Source of the DNA: Beaufortia kweichowensis
Lineage: Eukaryota > Chordata > Actinopteri > Cypriniformes > Gastromyzontidae
DNA: 64,000 nt
Assembly: GCA_019155185.1 (NCBI GenBank)
Contig: CM032795.1
Span: 18,703,795-18,767,794, forward strand
Direction: 5' to 3'
Shown here: piece by piece, positions 62,818-64,000 of the stretch
How the letters are laid out: each line of letters opens with the position of its first letter
Numbering within the stretch: the stretch's first letter is position 1
The notes under the pieces: model-generated
The model's input: only the letters and a program-made list of their open reading frames with translations
Databases searched by the model: none
Told to the model about the DNA's origin: nothing
Translations under genes and position numbers: made by a program

Positions 62818-64000
<1,183 letters not shown>

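Overview
The window reads as vertebrate nuclear DNA, almost certainly from a teleost and most likely a cypriniform (carp, minnow or loach relative). The support is as follows. It is AT-rich throughout. It has very long (GA)n/(CT)n arrays. It has several short palindromic DNA-transposon families of the kind scattered through cyprinid genomes: the TTAA-flanked element whose ends read like GGGATAGTTCACCCAAAAAT, an AAAGGTGCTTT...AAGCACC element, and a CACTTTACAATAAGGT element. It also has tRNA-derived SINEs, one of which resembles the carp HAmo-type SINE. There are no bacterial-style genes, operons, rRNAs, functional tRNAs or CRISPR arrays. No species identification is claimed.

No protein-coding gene can be annotated with confidence. 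The open reading frames longer than about 100 codons are either translations of (GA)n repeats or no longer than expected by chance in 128 kb of two-strand AT-rich sequence. The window therefore looks like a gene desert or one or more very large introns. A few short stretches flanked by good splice sites are listed as low-confidence candidate exons. The most interesting set lies on the minus strand: 50658-50678, 48276-48319, 47640-47733 and 42274-42309. The last three can be joined in a compatible open frame. Candidate exons also occur on the plus strand (23137-23354, 25750-25868, 32973-33053, 35258-35317, 39433-39473). Because both strands carry them, most must be chance or belong to noncoding transcripts.

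Layout: 1-10 kb is AT-rich unique sequence with five microsatellite arrays, including a 267-bp (GA)n at 7293-7559. 10-20 kb has SINE fragments, one MITE and several blocks that look like conserved noncoding elements (less AT-rich, dense in TAAT/ATTA homeodomain cores). 20-33 kb holds candidate exons and a cluster of MITEs. 33-38 kb is the densest stretch of enhancer-like sequence, including a SOX-site/octamer pair at 37822-37845. 38-51 kb has microsatellites, a minisatellite made of CCCTAGCAAC units, the minus-strand candidate exons and an enhancer-like block at 46480-47570. 51-59 kb holds more MITEs and the best-defined SINE, with target-site duplication (56747-56949). 60-64 kb has further enhancer-like blocks, a G-rich tract, two oppositely oriented CTCF-like motifs near 62.4 kb and a 274-bp GA-rich array at 62818-63091.

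If the conserved-element reading is right, the window is regulatory landscape for a developmental gene outside it. That is inference from composition and motif density only, since no alignment could be made.
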